A stretch of DNA of 64,000 nt, taken from positions 163,648,709-163,712,708 of the forward strand of contig CM076997.1 in NCBI GenBank assembly GCA_039090855.1, in the 5' to 3' direction. The translations under genes and the position numbers were made by a program. The stretch is from Macrothele yani (taxonomy: Eukaryota > Arthropoda > Arachnida > Araneae > Macrothelidae). The notes under the pieces are model-generated. The model did not search any database. It was not told where the DNA came from and worked only from the letters and a program-made list of their open reading frames with translations. Below, one piece after another: positions 30,215-42,232 of this stretch (position 1 is its first letter; each line of letters begins with the position of its first letter).

Positions 30215-32475
30215 TTTCTGCTTCTTAACTGGAATGCAGTGTTGAATATAATTTCTTGCTTTCTTCGTAATTTTACTCTTTGCATGTCGGTTTTGTGTAT
30301 ACCATTTTAGAAATGAAAATGCCTTATTTTTTAAAAGAATTATCATGGCGTCCTATGTGTTTTAACGATCCTGCCTTGCTTCAGTGCGGTATGCTCTAAA
30401 ACATATATAAAGAGCAAGCCCTGAGTTCTTGAGTATTTAATTCGAGGAAGAGATGAATTAAATTATTTATGATTTTTCTCGGAATAAGTATTGCTTTTCC
30501 AGCAGGAAAATCTTCGGCACTAAAAGTAATACAGGTGAACTCAGATCAAAATCAAATGAGATCAACGCTTGTTAACTCAGGTCAACTCTTGTTTAAATTC
30601 AAAGTGTCATTAAGAATGAAGCATAGAAAAAGAAATTGAAGATACTGGAAAAATATTGCCCGAGGGACCTTCCATATTAACTCGGTTTTTCAAAGATACT
30701 TCTATTAAAAATGCAAATTTTTCGTCTACATAATTTATCGTTTTCAAAGAATGTGCAGGCAAAAAAAAACCGAAAAACATTCACGCTTTATTTTACCCCA
30801 TGGACATGACATTGCTACAATTTCTAATTAAATTAAGACATCAAATTATGATAATCATTTTGCGTTAGAAAATTAACAAAAAGGGCATAAATTATTGTCA
30901 AGATATACCACAAAAACTTTTTAATTTAGTAATTTCTTTTTTCAACGCTATACAGGCACTCGTTTTTTTTTTTTAGACTAATTAGTTGGCAGAAGGTAAT
31001 GGAAAAGGAACGAAACTGACAAATGGCTGTATCTCATAGGAAAGAAATAAGAATTTTCTTTAAATGCAAAAAATAAAGGAGCAGGAAAGAGAATTTTACT
31101 CCCAGTCACAAATAAACAGGCGAACACAATCTCACAAAAAGTTGCATATGAACTGTGAAGGAATAAATTAATTGCACTAGTGTAATCATAATTTAAGGAA
31201 ACAACAGCAATAGGTGTCTTCCGATCATTAGTTTCTAAAGAAATGGTTTACGAGTTTCATTTTGAATTCCACAAACGTTTTGAAGGAAACAAATATTTCA
31301 GATAAAGCAGCAGTTTTTAGTTTTTAAGTGTCTCTCTCATAATGAAAAAAATGTCTGTTAAACTGTCCAAAAGTTTATGTGAATCCATCCTTTAGTTGTT
31401 TTACTTCCTGCTATATTGTTTCTTCCGTTTCCAAATAAGAGTTTTTATTAATTCGTTTCTTTTTGCTTGTAAATGTTGGGGTGACGGGAGTCAGTAGTAA
31501 AGGATGAGGTTAAAAAAAATTAAATCTGTTTCAGTGTTCCCTGGGGAGACTCTGATGAAACAGAAATGTTCCACCAACTGAGCTGATTTCAATAAAAGAC
31601 ATACACGCGCGGTAATAAATTAACGTTAATAAAGAAGACAATACAAAGTAGACTATCTATATTATGACTTCGACCGTTTTTATGTTTTCCAGTTTCTTTA
31701 AGAAAATTTATCTTATTTATGTTTTTCATTGAAAAACTAATTCTTATTTTTTAGCCAGGACTTTTTAGTAGGAAGTTACGATTTTTCCTATCCGTCTAAT
31801 TTAGCGTAATCACAAACCTTATTATTAGAGTGTGATACCATAGGCATTTCTCGAGGTCATCAAACTCTACCGCAACAGGCACAACAAAGAACGTTTCTAT
31901 TTATGTATTTATTTATTCATTCGTTCATTCATATATTTGTTTCGTACGGTGATTTTTCCCGGATAACAATTGTTTAAAGGACTGACTTTTTTCTCAATAC
32001 ATACTGTAAAACAAAAATGAAATACTAAATCTAACCGTTATTGTCACAGCTTAATTTTGATACAACTACTTCGATCTCTCACTCAGCACGGGGTATGCTT
32101 TCACAGAGATTTGCGAACAGTTCTTGAGTGAAAACTTCTTAACTCATCATGGAGACAATGGGAATCGAAAATCTGGAAGAACTAGTTCTCAAATGCAAGA
32201 AAGGTATTTGTGTATAATTTGTCGATATGTAGATTCAGTACAATTTTATTGTTTCCCATGTAGTCATGCTTTAGATAACTTGACAATTACGTTGCCAAAG
32301 AACGCAAATCGAACCAGCATCTCCTAATTTACGTTCGAACTTTCCAGCGTTACCCCACCCAGGACAAGGAAATATCAAGCAAATGAAGCGAAGTAGATGT
32401 AAATTGCTTTGCAAGTCAATGCAATTTCGCGCTTCACCATAACGTCGTCTACCTTTCTTATTCACGTACGGATAT
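30215..32475. other. Long AT-rich stretch without recognisable gene
   Basis: About 2.3 kb, very AT-rich. A ~55-base fragment at about 31837-31890 resembles the Tc1 at 32478-33750 (its 32825-32880 part, 'ataccat.ggcatt.ctcg.ggtcatcaaac'). Nothing else recognised. Confidence 0.6.
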
Positions 32476-32477
32476 AC

Positions 32478-33750
32478 AGGGTTTGAACAGAATAACATGA
32501 ACACCTAAGAAAAGAAGGTTTTACGTATCTAATAGAGCGTGGGACCACTTTTGGCATCAAAACCGCCTGAATCCTCCTTGGAATGGACGCGTATAAATCG
32601 TGGATGGTGGTTAGTGGTATGTTACACCGTTATTCATACATAGATGCTCCAGGTCCTTGAGAGATGCAGGAGAAGGATAACGGGACCTTACTCTGTTTTC
32701 CCGCACAGAACACAGTGCTTTAATGATGTTTGAGTTTGGTGATTGGAGAGGCCAAAGAAGGTGTAAAAGTTTGTCTTCGTGTTCCTCAAACCATGATTGG
32801 ACATTCCGAGCTCTGCGAATAGGGATGATACCATTGGCATTCCTCGTGGTCATCAAACTCACGGCAACAGACACAGCAAAGCACGTATAGATGGCATCAC
32901 CTGCAGGAAACAATGCTTAAATGTACTTGGTCTGCCAAAATGGTTTTATACGCCCTACCAGGCATCCATTCGTATAAGATGATCAGGAAACCTGCTGAAA
33001 ATCATGATACGACCGCCGAGCACTGTTTTGGATCAGACAATCTGGGTTGTACGCTTCAGACGCTGTTATCCAAACTTAAACACGTCCTGCGGTGGAGAAT
33101 AGCATGAATGTGGATTTATCCGACCACATTACACGCTTCAATGCATCGGAACTCGTTGTATGCTCCTGGCACCACTGCCGTAGCCGCTGTGCATTCACCC
33201 AGGTCACCAAAGGTTTTGTATTAGTAGCTCTGTCATGAATATCCTGTTTATGCAGTTCCCTGTGGACTGTTTTCGTTGATACTGGAGTCTGGAGATGCAG
33301 ATTGAGCTCCATACTAATTTTCGGCGCCGTTGTCTTCTTATTACGGTTAACAATGCTATTTAATGATCTTCTGTCTCTATCAGTCAGGGTCGTCTTCTCG
33401 CCGCTTTTCTGTTTCGCAGACGAGGTTTTGCCACGAACACGGTATGCTGTCATGACGCTAGAAACAGTAGCTCTCGATAGCCCAGCTGCCCTTACGCGAG
33501 TGTGGTCACGGGGGCAATAACTAGCCTGCTACCAACAATTAGCCCTCTTTCAAAGTCCATTAGATCACTCATTTCGTCGTCACCCTGAAAGAAATTTTGC
33601 AACAAGACACTTTAGATGCACGGAAACGGGACTTTGAGGTTCTAAACAAAGTTAAAATTAGTGGAAACCTTTCAGTACTGTGACATACGCAGCTGCATTA
33701 AAAGTCACGTCTCTGAGCGTGGTGTTCATGTTATTCTGTCCAACCTCTGT
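32478..33750 (-). mobile_element. Tc1-like element (family D)
   Basis: Left end CAGGGTTTGAACAGAATAAC with ATGAACACC after it; right end is the inverse, GGTGTTCATGTTATTCTGTC then CAACCTCTG. TA on both sides. About 1.27 kb. The transposase reads on the minus strand. Confidence 0.9.
32540..33500 (-). pseudogene. Tc1-like transposase (family D)
   Basis: From 33453: MTAYRVRGKTSSAKQKSGEK (hinge region), TDRDRRSLNSIVNRN, VSTKTVHRELHKQDIHDRAT, NAQRLRQWCQEH, then the first catalytic block VMWSDKSTFMLF (Asp kept; the usual Glu after it is Lys). The second block around 32900-32830 is damaged (the Asp-Asn-Ala motif reads PAGDAIYT in frame). The third reads WPLQSPNSNIIKALCSV where SPDLNIIEPLW is expected, so the catalytic Glu is Lys. 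The tail (RVRSRYPSPASLKDLEHL, SIPRRIQ) follows. Inactive. Confidence 0.9.
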
Positions 33751-33751
33751 A

Positions 33752-34666
33752 GAACAATATGTCTCCAATATTTCAGAATATAGAATGAAAAGGGAGTGAA
33801 TCCTAGAATTAATTTTTCACAGATACACGAAACATTTCGAGCTTTATGAATGTAGCTACGTGTCAAACTATTAGAATGGCAAGTATATACGGACAGATCA
33901 TGTATTACTATAAAAACCTTCATTTCGTATGAATTATCCGCGGTAGATAACCCTGCGTCGAGGAGAAACAATTTGATTTTTGTTTAAAGTGCAACACCTA
34001 CAAAACTTGCTATTAATCTTAATTTAAGCAATAAAAAGTTTTAATTTCCGCGAAAAATGTTGAAACCGTTGGTGTCGTTTCGACAAAGTTTTTCGGAATT
34101 CTTTCCTCCTTACCAGTCTTCCAAATTTTCAGTTTCAGATGTTAGTAAATTACCACGGATTTTAATAAATTTATCCATATAAATACAAACAATTAGTGCA
34201 TTAATGAATACTCTGCAAAGGAATTGAATGCCGTTTTTGAATAACCGTGCGACAAACTTGACACAAGATTTCCTGGTTCTTCATTTGAAAAGAACTTAAG
34301 CAATACAGACGAGGGGGAGCGCGCGTGCACACACACACACACACACACAAACTGTTGCGAAAAAGTATCATGCCATTCCAGCATAATTAGGCCTGCCACT
34401 GTGCAGTAGGTATGTCAACAGACGCAAAATTGTACCTAACCCAAGTCACTTAACCAAAACGGAATCTCTTATATATATGGATTACCATAGAAATGTCAGT
34501 TTTATAGACTACTTTTATCTCAAGTGGAGGCAACGTTTAACGCCAAGTTGAAAAACGAGTATTCTCTCCGACATTTATCCGTGGCACCTCATAATGTGCT
34601 GAAAATTATATCATTTTTAGCTACTTTCTAATGAGGGTAGGGACAACAGTGAGAGTGGTGATGTAT
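33752..34666. other. No recognisable gene
   Basis: AT-rich; includes the CA microsatellite at 34329-34350. No coding motif. Confidence 0.55.
34329..34350 (+). repeat. (CA)n microsatellite
   Basis: About eleven CA units after GCGCGCGTG. Confidence 0.95.
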
Positions 34667-34679
34667 GCTGATTAGTTTA

Positions 34680-34894
34680 TTTTTTTGATTGGAGGTTTAA
34701 CGACCACCGTGAGCAACTCAAAGGGCTATAAGCAGTGCCCTGTCCCTAATTTAGAGTCACTGGTTCCACGGAAGGGGGAGAGTCAGTGACGAAAGACAAA
34801 CACAACATCCATGTTTCACCGGGATACGAACTCGGACGTCTTTCTGACGAATGATCAGAAGCTATTGCTTAGCCCACTGTGCCCCCGGGGCGGC
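34680..34894 (-). mobile_element. tRNA-derived SINE, flanked by 13-bp target duplications
   Basis: GCTGATTAGTTTA occurs at 34667-34679 and 34895-34907. Minus strand: head GCCCCGGGGGCACAGTGGG, B-box region GAGTTCGTATCCC, body CATGGATGTTGTGTTTGTCT, GTGACTCTAAATTAGGG, GTCGTTAAACCTCC, A-rich tail. Near full length. Confidence 0.94.
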
Positions 34895-34907
34895 GCTGAT
34901 TAGTTTA

Positions 34908-35591
34908 CTCCCCGTTCATGTTTACCTTTTTTTTTCTTTTTTTGTAAACTTTGTTGAACTTCGTACCTCTGCACTGAATATAATTTTTTTAGGTTTTAGT
35001 GGAAAACAGTCAAGTCAAGAAGATATGGACATAAAATGGGGGGCCATTAATCCGAGATACCCTGAATGAAATGTAATAGTTTCAAACCTCTACGGTTCTT
35101 TTAAGGACAAGAGTTAGCTACTCTCTTCCTAAAATCCTCTAAAAAATTGCCATTGAAATGCATTCTGTTAGATATAAGAGATATCATCTAGATCACTACA
35201 GTCGACTAGATAGCATAATGTTAACACCAAAATATTACGTTGTTGTTATGACTTTAAGAGATGTTAAGATTAAGGTTTAACTTTTTCTGTTACTCCTCCT
35301 GATCATCTTTCGACGATCCTTGGGAAAGGTTTAATTCCTCAGATGGTGTATGATACGAGGATTATCGAATAAACACTTCATTTTGAATACTACCTGTGCG
35401 TCATCTTATTTTTGACATCAATCTTTCATATTTTATTGATACCAGGGAAATCTTATAATTAGGGGTTTATTGTATGAAAAAAAACAAGTTTGCTGTTTTT
35501 CCTAGAATATTTAGTATAAAATGACTCGGGCTGGAACCTTTTGTAAAGTGATAAATATTAGGGCAGGGAAAATATATCCAATAGTTTTAAA
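34908..35591. other. No recognisable gene
   Basis: AT-rich spacer between the SINE and the next Tc1; nothing recognised. Confidence 0.55.
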
Positions 35592-35593
35592 TA

Positions 35594-36926
35594 CACTGCT
35601 GGCCACCCAAAATGCAACACCAAGAAGGACACGAAATAGCAAAGCCAGTTTTACTGGACACAACAACAGATACAAAGATGAAACGATTGAGCTAGCAGAC
35701 CCGTGCGACTTGCGGAACATGCAGACATCAATAGTTCGTGTGGCCCCCATGGCTGCCAATATCGGCCGCTAGACGCCGCGGCATCGAACGAAAGAGGCTT
35801 TGGTGTGGTCTTGGGGTCCAGTCTGCTCCCACACGTTGCCACAGTTCATCACGCGTAGCCGTGGGTGGTACTTGCCAGGCCACTCGGTTGCCGATCAGCG
35901 ACCGGACGTGTTCGATGGGCGACATATCGGGAAAACAGGCGGGCCACGGCAGCCGTGACACCTGGTGGGCCGTTAATAACAGTTGCACGGTGCGTGCGAC
36001 GTGCTGGCGCGCCTTGTCCTGTTGAAACGTGGTCGCTGGCAGGTCCCGTAGGTAAGGGAGGACTACAGGCTCCAAAACGTCGGAGATGTAGCGGTGGATG
36101 TTGAGTGTACCGGCGATGCGTACCAGAGGGGTGCGGGTGTCATATCCAATTGCGCTCCATACCATAACGCCATGTGGCAGATCCGACCGTCCTGGTGTTG
36201 CAAGCGGAAGCGGGATTCGTCGGAAAAGACAATGTCGTGCCATTCCGTAGCCCAGGTGCGGGGTTCAACGGCCCACTGCCGCCGCACTCGCCGGTGGTGT
36301 AACGTCAATGGTAATCGGAGCAATGGGCGCTGTGCGACAAGTCCCCGCTCCTGCAGACGTTGTCGAACATACGTGCTGACACAGGTTGTTGCGCAACACA
36401 CCCTAATTCCTGCGCTAACGTTCGTGATGTGGCAGTGCGAGCCGTCAATGCCCGCCACACAACATGCCGGTCCTCTTGCTTGGTGGTGTGCCGCGGCTGC
36501 GGCAATCGCTCATGTTATTCCGTCCGTCCCTCCTACACCCACCGAATCCGTACACGCCTTACTGTGGCTGGATGTCGTCCCAAACGGCCGCCGATGTCTC
36601 GGTACGATAAACCGCTGTCGTGATAAGCCACTATTCGTCCTCTGTCAAACTCCGAAACGTGCTGGAATGACTACTGTATTCTGCAACGAGACCTCAAGAA
36701 GCTTCCCACGCACAGGTCCGGCAGCACAACACACTTCCACTACCTACACCCCGCCTTCTGGGCACCATTCTTATAGTTCGTCTCGGTGGCGTGGCGAGCT
36801 CACATTATTTGCATATGCCCTGCAATGCTAATGGTTTGCATGTCCTCTCGCGGGCGACGCTTGCTGCGAATTTCAGACCAATCGGATGCTTTCTTCTTGG
36901 TGTCGCATTTTAGGTGACCAGCAGTG
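35594..36926 (-). mobile_element. Tc1-like element (family E), GC-rich, with near-identical TIRs
   Basis: Left TIR CACTGCTGGCCACCCAAAAT then GCAACACCAAGAAG; right end is the inverse (CTTCTTGGTGTCGCATTTTA then GGTGACCAGCAGTG), about 3-4 mismatches in 34. TA flanks at 35592-35593 and 36927-36928. The 1333-bp interior is far more GC-rich than its surroundings, so it looks younger or of foreign origin. Confidence 0.94.
35728..36660 (-). pseudogene. Tc1-like transposase (family E)
   Basis: From about 36660: SEFDRGRIVAYHDSGLSYRD and LGRHPATVRRV (first helix-turn-helix), QPRHTTKQEDRHVVWRAL (hinge), TVRQRLQERGLVAQRP-type second domain, then the first catalytic block DIVFSDESRFRLQHQDGR (about 36220). 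A frameshift and a deletion of roughly 20 codons follow, then HGVMVWSAIGYDTRTPLV, the second block TFQQDKARQHVA (Asp kept, next residue Lys) and the third FPDMSPIEHVRSL (Glu kept). The tail DELWQRVGADW to SHGGHTNY ends at 35728. Early stops and the frameshift make it inactive, but decay is slight. Confidence 0.92.
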
Positions 36927-36928
36927 TA

Positions 36929-37690
36929 TATTTAAAAGTCAAAAATTCATATACAGAATTTGTCTAAATGGCAAAAATTACCTATTCTATGGACATCAGC
37001 ATTATTTTTTGTTGTGTGTTATACTACGATGCATAGCTACACAAAATTTGGTTTTGACAGGTTCGTCTTAATTTCTTAAAAAGTAATGGAAATATATAAT
37101 TAAAGTATTTAATATCATGTGCATGAGAAGCTCCTTTTTCCCCATTCGTAAGTATATTCGTATTCTTATGAATGGGAAAAAGGAGGATACAATACTAGGA
37201 ATCAAGAATTTAAAGGCCATTTATCAATCATATGCTTTAGAAAAATATGCTTCAAAATGCAAAGTGATATTCTATTGTTTTAGGCACTACGCCAAATCGT
37301 TGTTATAAAGATAATACATCTGTGATTGCACTATTCTTGTGTGAACATTCCAATATGGTGTTGGTGCAAATGAAATGTCCGCTTTCAACTAGTTGACAAC
37401 TTCGACTCCAACTGTAGAATGGTGATGTTCAGCAACGTCCTGAGGTTAGTATACATCTGAAATATTTGATGTGTGCTTCATTTCCGGACAGCGTTCATAT
37501 GCGAGTGCGTTGACTTCGGTCAAAATGCACCATGAAGTCAGGCTAGTTGCGCTTACTCTTTGTGTGCGAATTCAAACTCGGACATTCTACGGGAATGTCG
37601 AACCTGACATATTAGCACGGCGTATGGGCAGCATACTGAAAATAGCCGCTCTATATGAAAGCGGTTCGCAAAATCACAACCAGCAGACAC
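36929..37690. other. No recognisable gene; one hairpin
   Basis: AT-rich apart from 37440-37690. It holds the hairpin at 37131-37185 and leads into a mariner relic. Confidence 0.5.
37131..37185. repeat. Hairpin with ~21-bp stem
   Basis: CTCCTTTTTCCCCATTCGTA then AG, a 12-base loop, and CTTATGAATGGGAAAAAGGAG: one bulged C and one mismatch. Possible foldback or small-RNA precursor. Confidence 0.75.
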
Positions 37691-38575
37691 TTCCCATCCA
37701 AGAACGGCTCATGATCGTCAGTTGTAACAGATGAGGAGCTGAAGAATATCGTGGAAGCTGACCCATTCCAAAGTGACAGTGAGATCGAAGCAAAAGTCAG
37801 TGTGCATCGTTTGACTGTTGTCTGACGCTTTGTCGACTTGGTTAAAACAAAAACGCTGACTGGCTGAGTGTCACACTGATTGGCAGCAGCCGATGAGGCA
37901 CGCCGCGTGGAATTTTATATTTCCCTCCATACCAGGAAAAGATGGGAGGGATTCCAGTATCGAATCATAATTTACGATGAAACGTTGGTCCCTCTGAAAC
38001 AGTCGTAGGCGATCACTACATTGGTTAGGTACCAGGAGCCATTTAAATGCTACCCAAAGTCATCCTCACATCTACAAAAAGTGTCAACTCTGGTATGGCG
38101 CCCCGCTGTTCACTTGATGCATCAGTCCTTTTGCCGTTCGGGGCAGACCTAAACTTCGGATCGCTGTTGTGCCGAAAAGCAGCTGATGCACAAAACGCTA
38201 CGCAGCGAGATGCTAGCTTTAGTTAGCAGGCATGAGGTCCTTCTGTTGCACAACGTTTGTAAACATATCTCCCACTGATCCATCCAACGAATCCTTTAGC
38301 AGGAGTGCGGAAATCTGTTGGATCCTGCATATTTTCCAGACATTACTCTCACGAATTATCACCTCTCCTGACACGTGGACCATTCCCTATCCGAGGATAC
38401 CTTCCCAAAAAGAACAAGATACATGTAAGGCCGTTGGCTTTTCTTTTGCCCCACAGACGCCGGAGCTTTATCGCAGATCATCCACATCCTCATAACATTT
38501 GCAGAATGAGTCAATGTATAGAGGAAATATTTCTAGCTGGCGGGCAGATTCTTTCTGATTTTATGATGGTTTGCA
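37690..38575 (+). pseudogene. mariner transposase, heavily decayed
   Basis: Recognisable in scattered frames: TDEELKNIVEADPFQSDSEI and VSVHRLTVV (second helix-turn-helix), IIYDETLVPL (first catalytic block; mariners have CDEKW/YDN here), SHPHIYKKCQLWYGAPLF region, then a block near 38320 reading PAYFPDITLTNYHLS (where mariners have PPYSPDLAPTDYHLF) and HVDHSLSEDTF. Many stops. The later part carries GAGALSQII-like tail. Identity with mariners is clear only at the third block, so boundaries are approximate. Confidence 0.7.
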
Positions 38576-38779
38576 AGTAGCACTAACCTTTCAGATATTC
38601 CTTGCGCACCAGCCTAATATCAATTATCAGCATTTCATTGGAATTATTTGAAATCCTGGATGCGGAGGGGATGGATTTAAGTAATAGTACAGCACAACAC
38701 CTTCCAGATTTGATTATAGGTCTAAATGACATTTGAGACCAACTATTTGAAAATGTTGCAAGTATACAAGTAAAATATA

Positions 38780-39830
38780 CCAACCAGTCAAAACATTACG
38801 ACCACCTGCTGAATATGAAGTTAGTCCTCAACGTGCTGCCAAAATAGCTCTTTCCTGGTGATGTGGGGATACTACAAGATTTCGAACGGTGTTTTGTGTT
38901 ATCAGGTACCAACACGTTACCAGTAGAACCTTTAATTATTTTAAGTTACGTGGCTGAGTCGGCACATAAGGGATTTTCTGTTCCAACACAAACCACGTAT
39001 ACACGATTATATAGATGTCTTGGGAAGTTGAAAGCTACAGCAATACCTGGAAGGCTTCCGCACGTTCCGCGCACCATTGTCGAATAATCCGGGAAGCGTT
39101 ACATGGGACAATATCCCTCTAAAAGAAGGCGCCATTAGAGAGGACTACTATTGACACGAAAGGATGTACCAGTGGTAGGAGTTTAGGAAAGTGGTAGACT
39201 CTTTAATTTCTGCCACTTGAATGACTAGATTTAGGATTCCCCAGTAAAACCGAAAGCATAACACTTCCTCCATCGGTTTCGGCAAGTATAAGCCTTAGTG
39301 TGTAAAAGGTGTAGTGCATTACAGGGAAGTTTGATGTTAGGAGGGTACTAACACTTCCACCAGTTAAGTGACACCCCCGGCTGTAAACATGGTTCAGCAC
39401 GAAACGAGATTCATCAGACCAGATGACAATCTTCTAATCATTTAAGGTCGAATTATGGACTCTCGCGTGTCCATTGTAGGAACTTTCGACAACATGCGGA
39501 CTCGAAGTGGCTTGCGGCTATGCCGCTCCATTTTCAGAAGGGTTCGTTGTATTACATGTTGTGATTTATTATTACTGTCATCATTAAAATTATCGGCGAG
39601 TTGCGCCACTGGATCTCTTCTGTTGGGTCGTGCCATACAAGATAACCTTGGGTTACTTTTAGAATCGGTTAGCCGTTCTCTGCCCACACCTTTCCTTCGG
39701 TTCGTAGTTACCCTCCTCGGACTACTTTTCGAAAGTACTAACCACAGATGAACGTGAGCACACGCAATCCTTGCTTTCTCGGTAATGCTTTGACCCAATG
39801 GTGTAGCCATTACAATTTGACCTTCTCGCT
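38780..39830 (-). pseudogene. Tc1-like transposase (family F), decayed
   Basis: Left (3') end shows a Tc1-type terminus after TA at 38778-38779: CCAACCAGTCAAAACATTAC then GACCACC. Minus-strand protein from 39810: MATPLGQSITEKARIACAHV, SSPRRVTTNRRKGVGRERLT (hinge), RPNRRDPVAQLADNFND, HVIQRTLLKMERHSRKPLRV (second domain), then near 39420 LVWSDESRFVLNHVY (first catalytic block) and TDGGSVMLSVLLG (GGSVMVWG-type). The second and third blocks are not readable with certainty. No matching right TIR was found. Confidence 0.75.
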
Positions 39831-39859
39831 AAAATCCGCTGACTTTCCCGTCTGAAGAA

Positions 39860-40922
39860 CAAGAATGACCCTGATTAACAAAGTTCAGTATCAGGTGCTA
39901 TTTGATTCATTTCATGACCTTCATACGCGCCACCGTTTACCTTGAGTTCTTTCGATTTGCATAAGGATGCGCTGGTCATAATTTTTAGCCCTTTGGTGTA
40001 TACGTAATATGGTTCAAAATCACATTATGAATTTTATTCCAAGTGCTCTTGCTGAGCACTTCACATAGAACCTGTTCTCTCAATCGCTTATCTTAATTTG
40101 CGAACTCAGCTCCTATTCCAAGAGCTTGACCTTTGACCTACTGTCAAGTTGCCAACTAGAAAATTCATCGTACGCATCTATGTGACGTTAAGCCAGAAAA
40201 TATCTATAACGAGGTGAAACTGAATTCGAAACCAAAAGGCAGGAACTCATATAAGGACTGTCGCTACCGACTCTGAATTGCAATAATTTAAGGTTCACAA
40301 TGTAACATCATATTAGAAGACTGGATAGCTCCGAAGTTAGAATAGACCACGTATCACCTGAGTTCCGTTCGAGCATGCTGACGCTTAACCAAGCTGGGAA
40401 ACTTAATTCCAAGTATGTTAATCTAAGCAGTGTCCTGCGTAGGAGTAGAAATTTTTGCTTGTCGAAGTAATGCCGTGCTTCGTCGTAAGATACTTAACCA
40501 CCCGTACCATCTGTAGCAACAGTAAACTCGAAATTTGCAGTCATCATCTGACTGTTCCTTGAATAATTGTATGATTATACCATGTACTTATGAGGAATAT
40601 TGTTTCCTTGATCCATATCTGATGTAGTAGGGATTTAGAACGCTGCGGTGAAACATCGTATCGCATCGACTAGCAAAAATCTGAAGTTCTTCAGATTCCT
40701 AAGGAATAATTTCTTACAATCGCACGCACTTTAAACTTAGTTGTCATGTATGGCGTAGAGAATAGCATGCTCAAGTGGGAGATGCCTATTCGATTTCCGT
40801 TCCATCAGGGAGATGTGTTTGACAAATTTTTTTCTGATAAGATGTTATCACGTGAACGAGAGGAATTCAAAGTCATGATTCGAATACAACGTGAATAATT
40901 ACTTATGTGATTTTCTCATGTA
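39860..40922. other. No recognisable gene
   Basis: Mixed sequence, no coding motif; possibly remnants of other elements. Confidence 0.5.
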
Positions 40923-42232
40923 CAACGGCCGTTCCATTAAAACTGAAAGTAAAATTGCACAAAACGAAGAAATATAGGCACAACAAAATATATGTTATTC
41001 TTTCTCAAAATATCTTCCCTCGGATGATATGCAACGGTCCCATCGTGCAGTCCATTTTCCAAAGCGTATGGAAAGGCATTATATGGAAGCTCCCTTAGCG
41101 ACCCCTACACATGAGTAACGTCAGCATTTGTATTGAATGCTGCACCACGGAAATTCTCCAGAAATCCCACTGGCGAGCTCAGAACTGTAGACAAGCCGTG
41201 GAATGATTTCAATGCCGTATTTCGTAAGAAAATGCTGAATACAAGCAGCAACATGTGAGCCTGGCGTTATCATGGTGCAGGGTCCACTTGCCCTCCAGCT
41301 ATGGTCGCTTAAGTGATATGTGTTGACACAGAAGTTTCGAGACTGTAATGTAATACTCAGCATTGACAGTAATTTGTGGTGGAACGGCATACCGGTAGAC
41401 TACACATTTATGATGAAAGAAAAGTATGATCATCACTTTCCCAGCTGATTTGATTTGGCGGACTTTTTCGGAGGTGGCGAGCATGTGTGTTTCCAGACAC
41501 CCGTTGCGTGTTTCGTGAGGGGGTCGAAATTGTGGACGCATGTTTCATCGGCAGTTATAACTGTGATTAGAAAGTTCGGATGCTTTGCAATAATTTGTTT
41601 CCACTCATGATACACCTGAACTCTGTATAGCAATTGTTCTCTCGTCAGGTGATTAGGTACCCATCTGGAACACACACGATGCAGCAGCAATTTGTCGCGT
41701 AGATTGGGGAATGTCAACGTTTTTTAAATATTAGTTTGTGCCGCTATGTCTTCATACGTAATTCGTCGATCTTCTTGCAGGATTGCCCAAACAGTGTTAA
41801 CAATACGCTCCGTAACAACACATTCAGGTCTACCAGGCCTAGGAACGAGTGCTGCAGAAAAACGACCTTTTTTGAAATCATGGTGCCATTGAAAAATCGT
41901 TGACTCACACAAACATCTATCTTTGCAAGCATTTTTTTCACTAAATCATATGTTTCTGGAGCCATTTTGCCCAAACGATAGCAAACTTTTATCACACAAC
42001 GCATTTCACTTCTTAACTCTGAATCACTCACCTCCATAGTTGTATGGTGAAATGCAGCCGCATCTTAAACAACTGCGCAATAACAAAACCAGAATCGTCT
42101 GCCACAGCTAACAGCTGTTGTCATAGATAATTCCTTAATTTAGTTAATTGTCCGCATGGTTATTTTTCTCCTTCGTGCTGTTAGCAACTCAAAAAAAAAT
42201 ATATACTCTCAATTTTTATGGAACGGCCTTTG
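40923..42232 (-). mobile_element. mariner element (family M1), near full length
   Basis: Left TIR CAACGGCCGTTCCATTAAAA then CTGA after TA (40921-40922); right end is the inverse TCAATTTTTATGGAACGGCC then TTTG before CA (42233-42234, presumably mutated TA). The length of 1310 bp is normal for mariner. Confidence 0.92.
41121..42037 (-). pseudogene. mariner transposase (family M1)
   Basis: From 42037: MEVSDSELRSEMRCVIKVCY then RLGKMAPETYDLVKKML (first helix-turn-helix), CESTIFQWHHDFKKGRFSAA then PRPGRPE (hinge), RRITYEDIAAQTNI (second), after a frameshift LRDKLLLHRVCSRWVPNHLT (WVPHxLT motif) and ITADETCVHNFDP (first catalytic Asp, about 41560). The second block near 41270 reads in a shifted frame (HHDNA-type sequence followed by HVAACIQHFL). 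The third block (PRLVYSSELASG) has lost the catalytic Asp. Ends near 41121. Several frameshifts; inactive. Confidence 0.9.

Noticed and set aside
36094..36831. 245-residue plus-strand frame
   Set aside because: Antisense shadow of the GC-rich Tc1 transposase on the minus strand, whose motifs and TIRs are clear.
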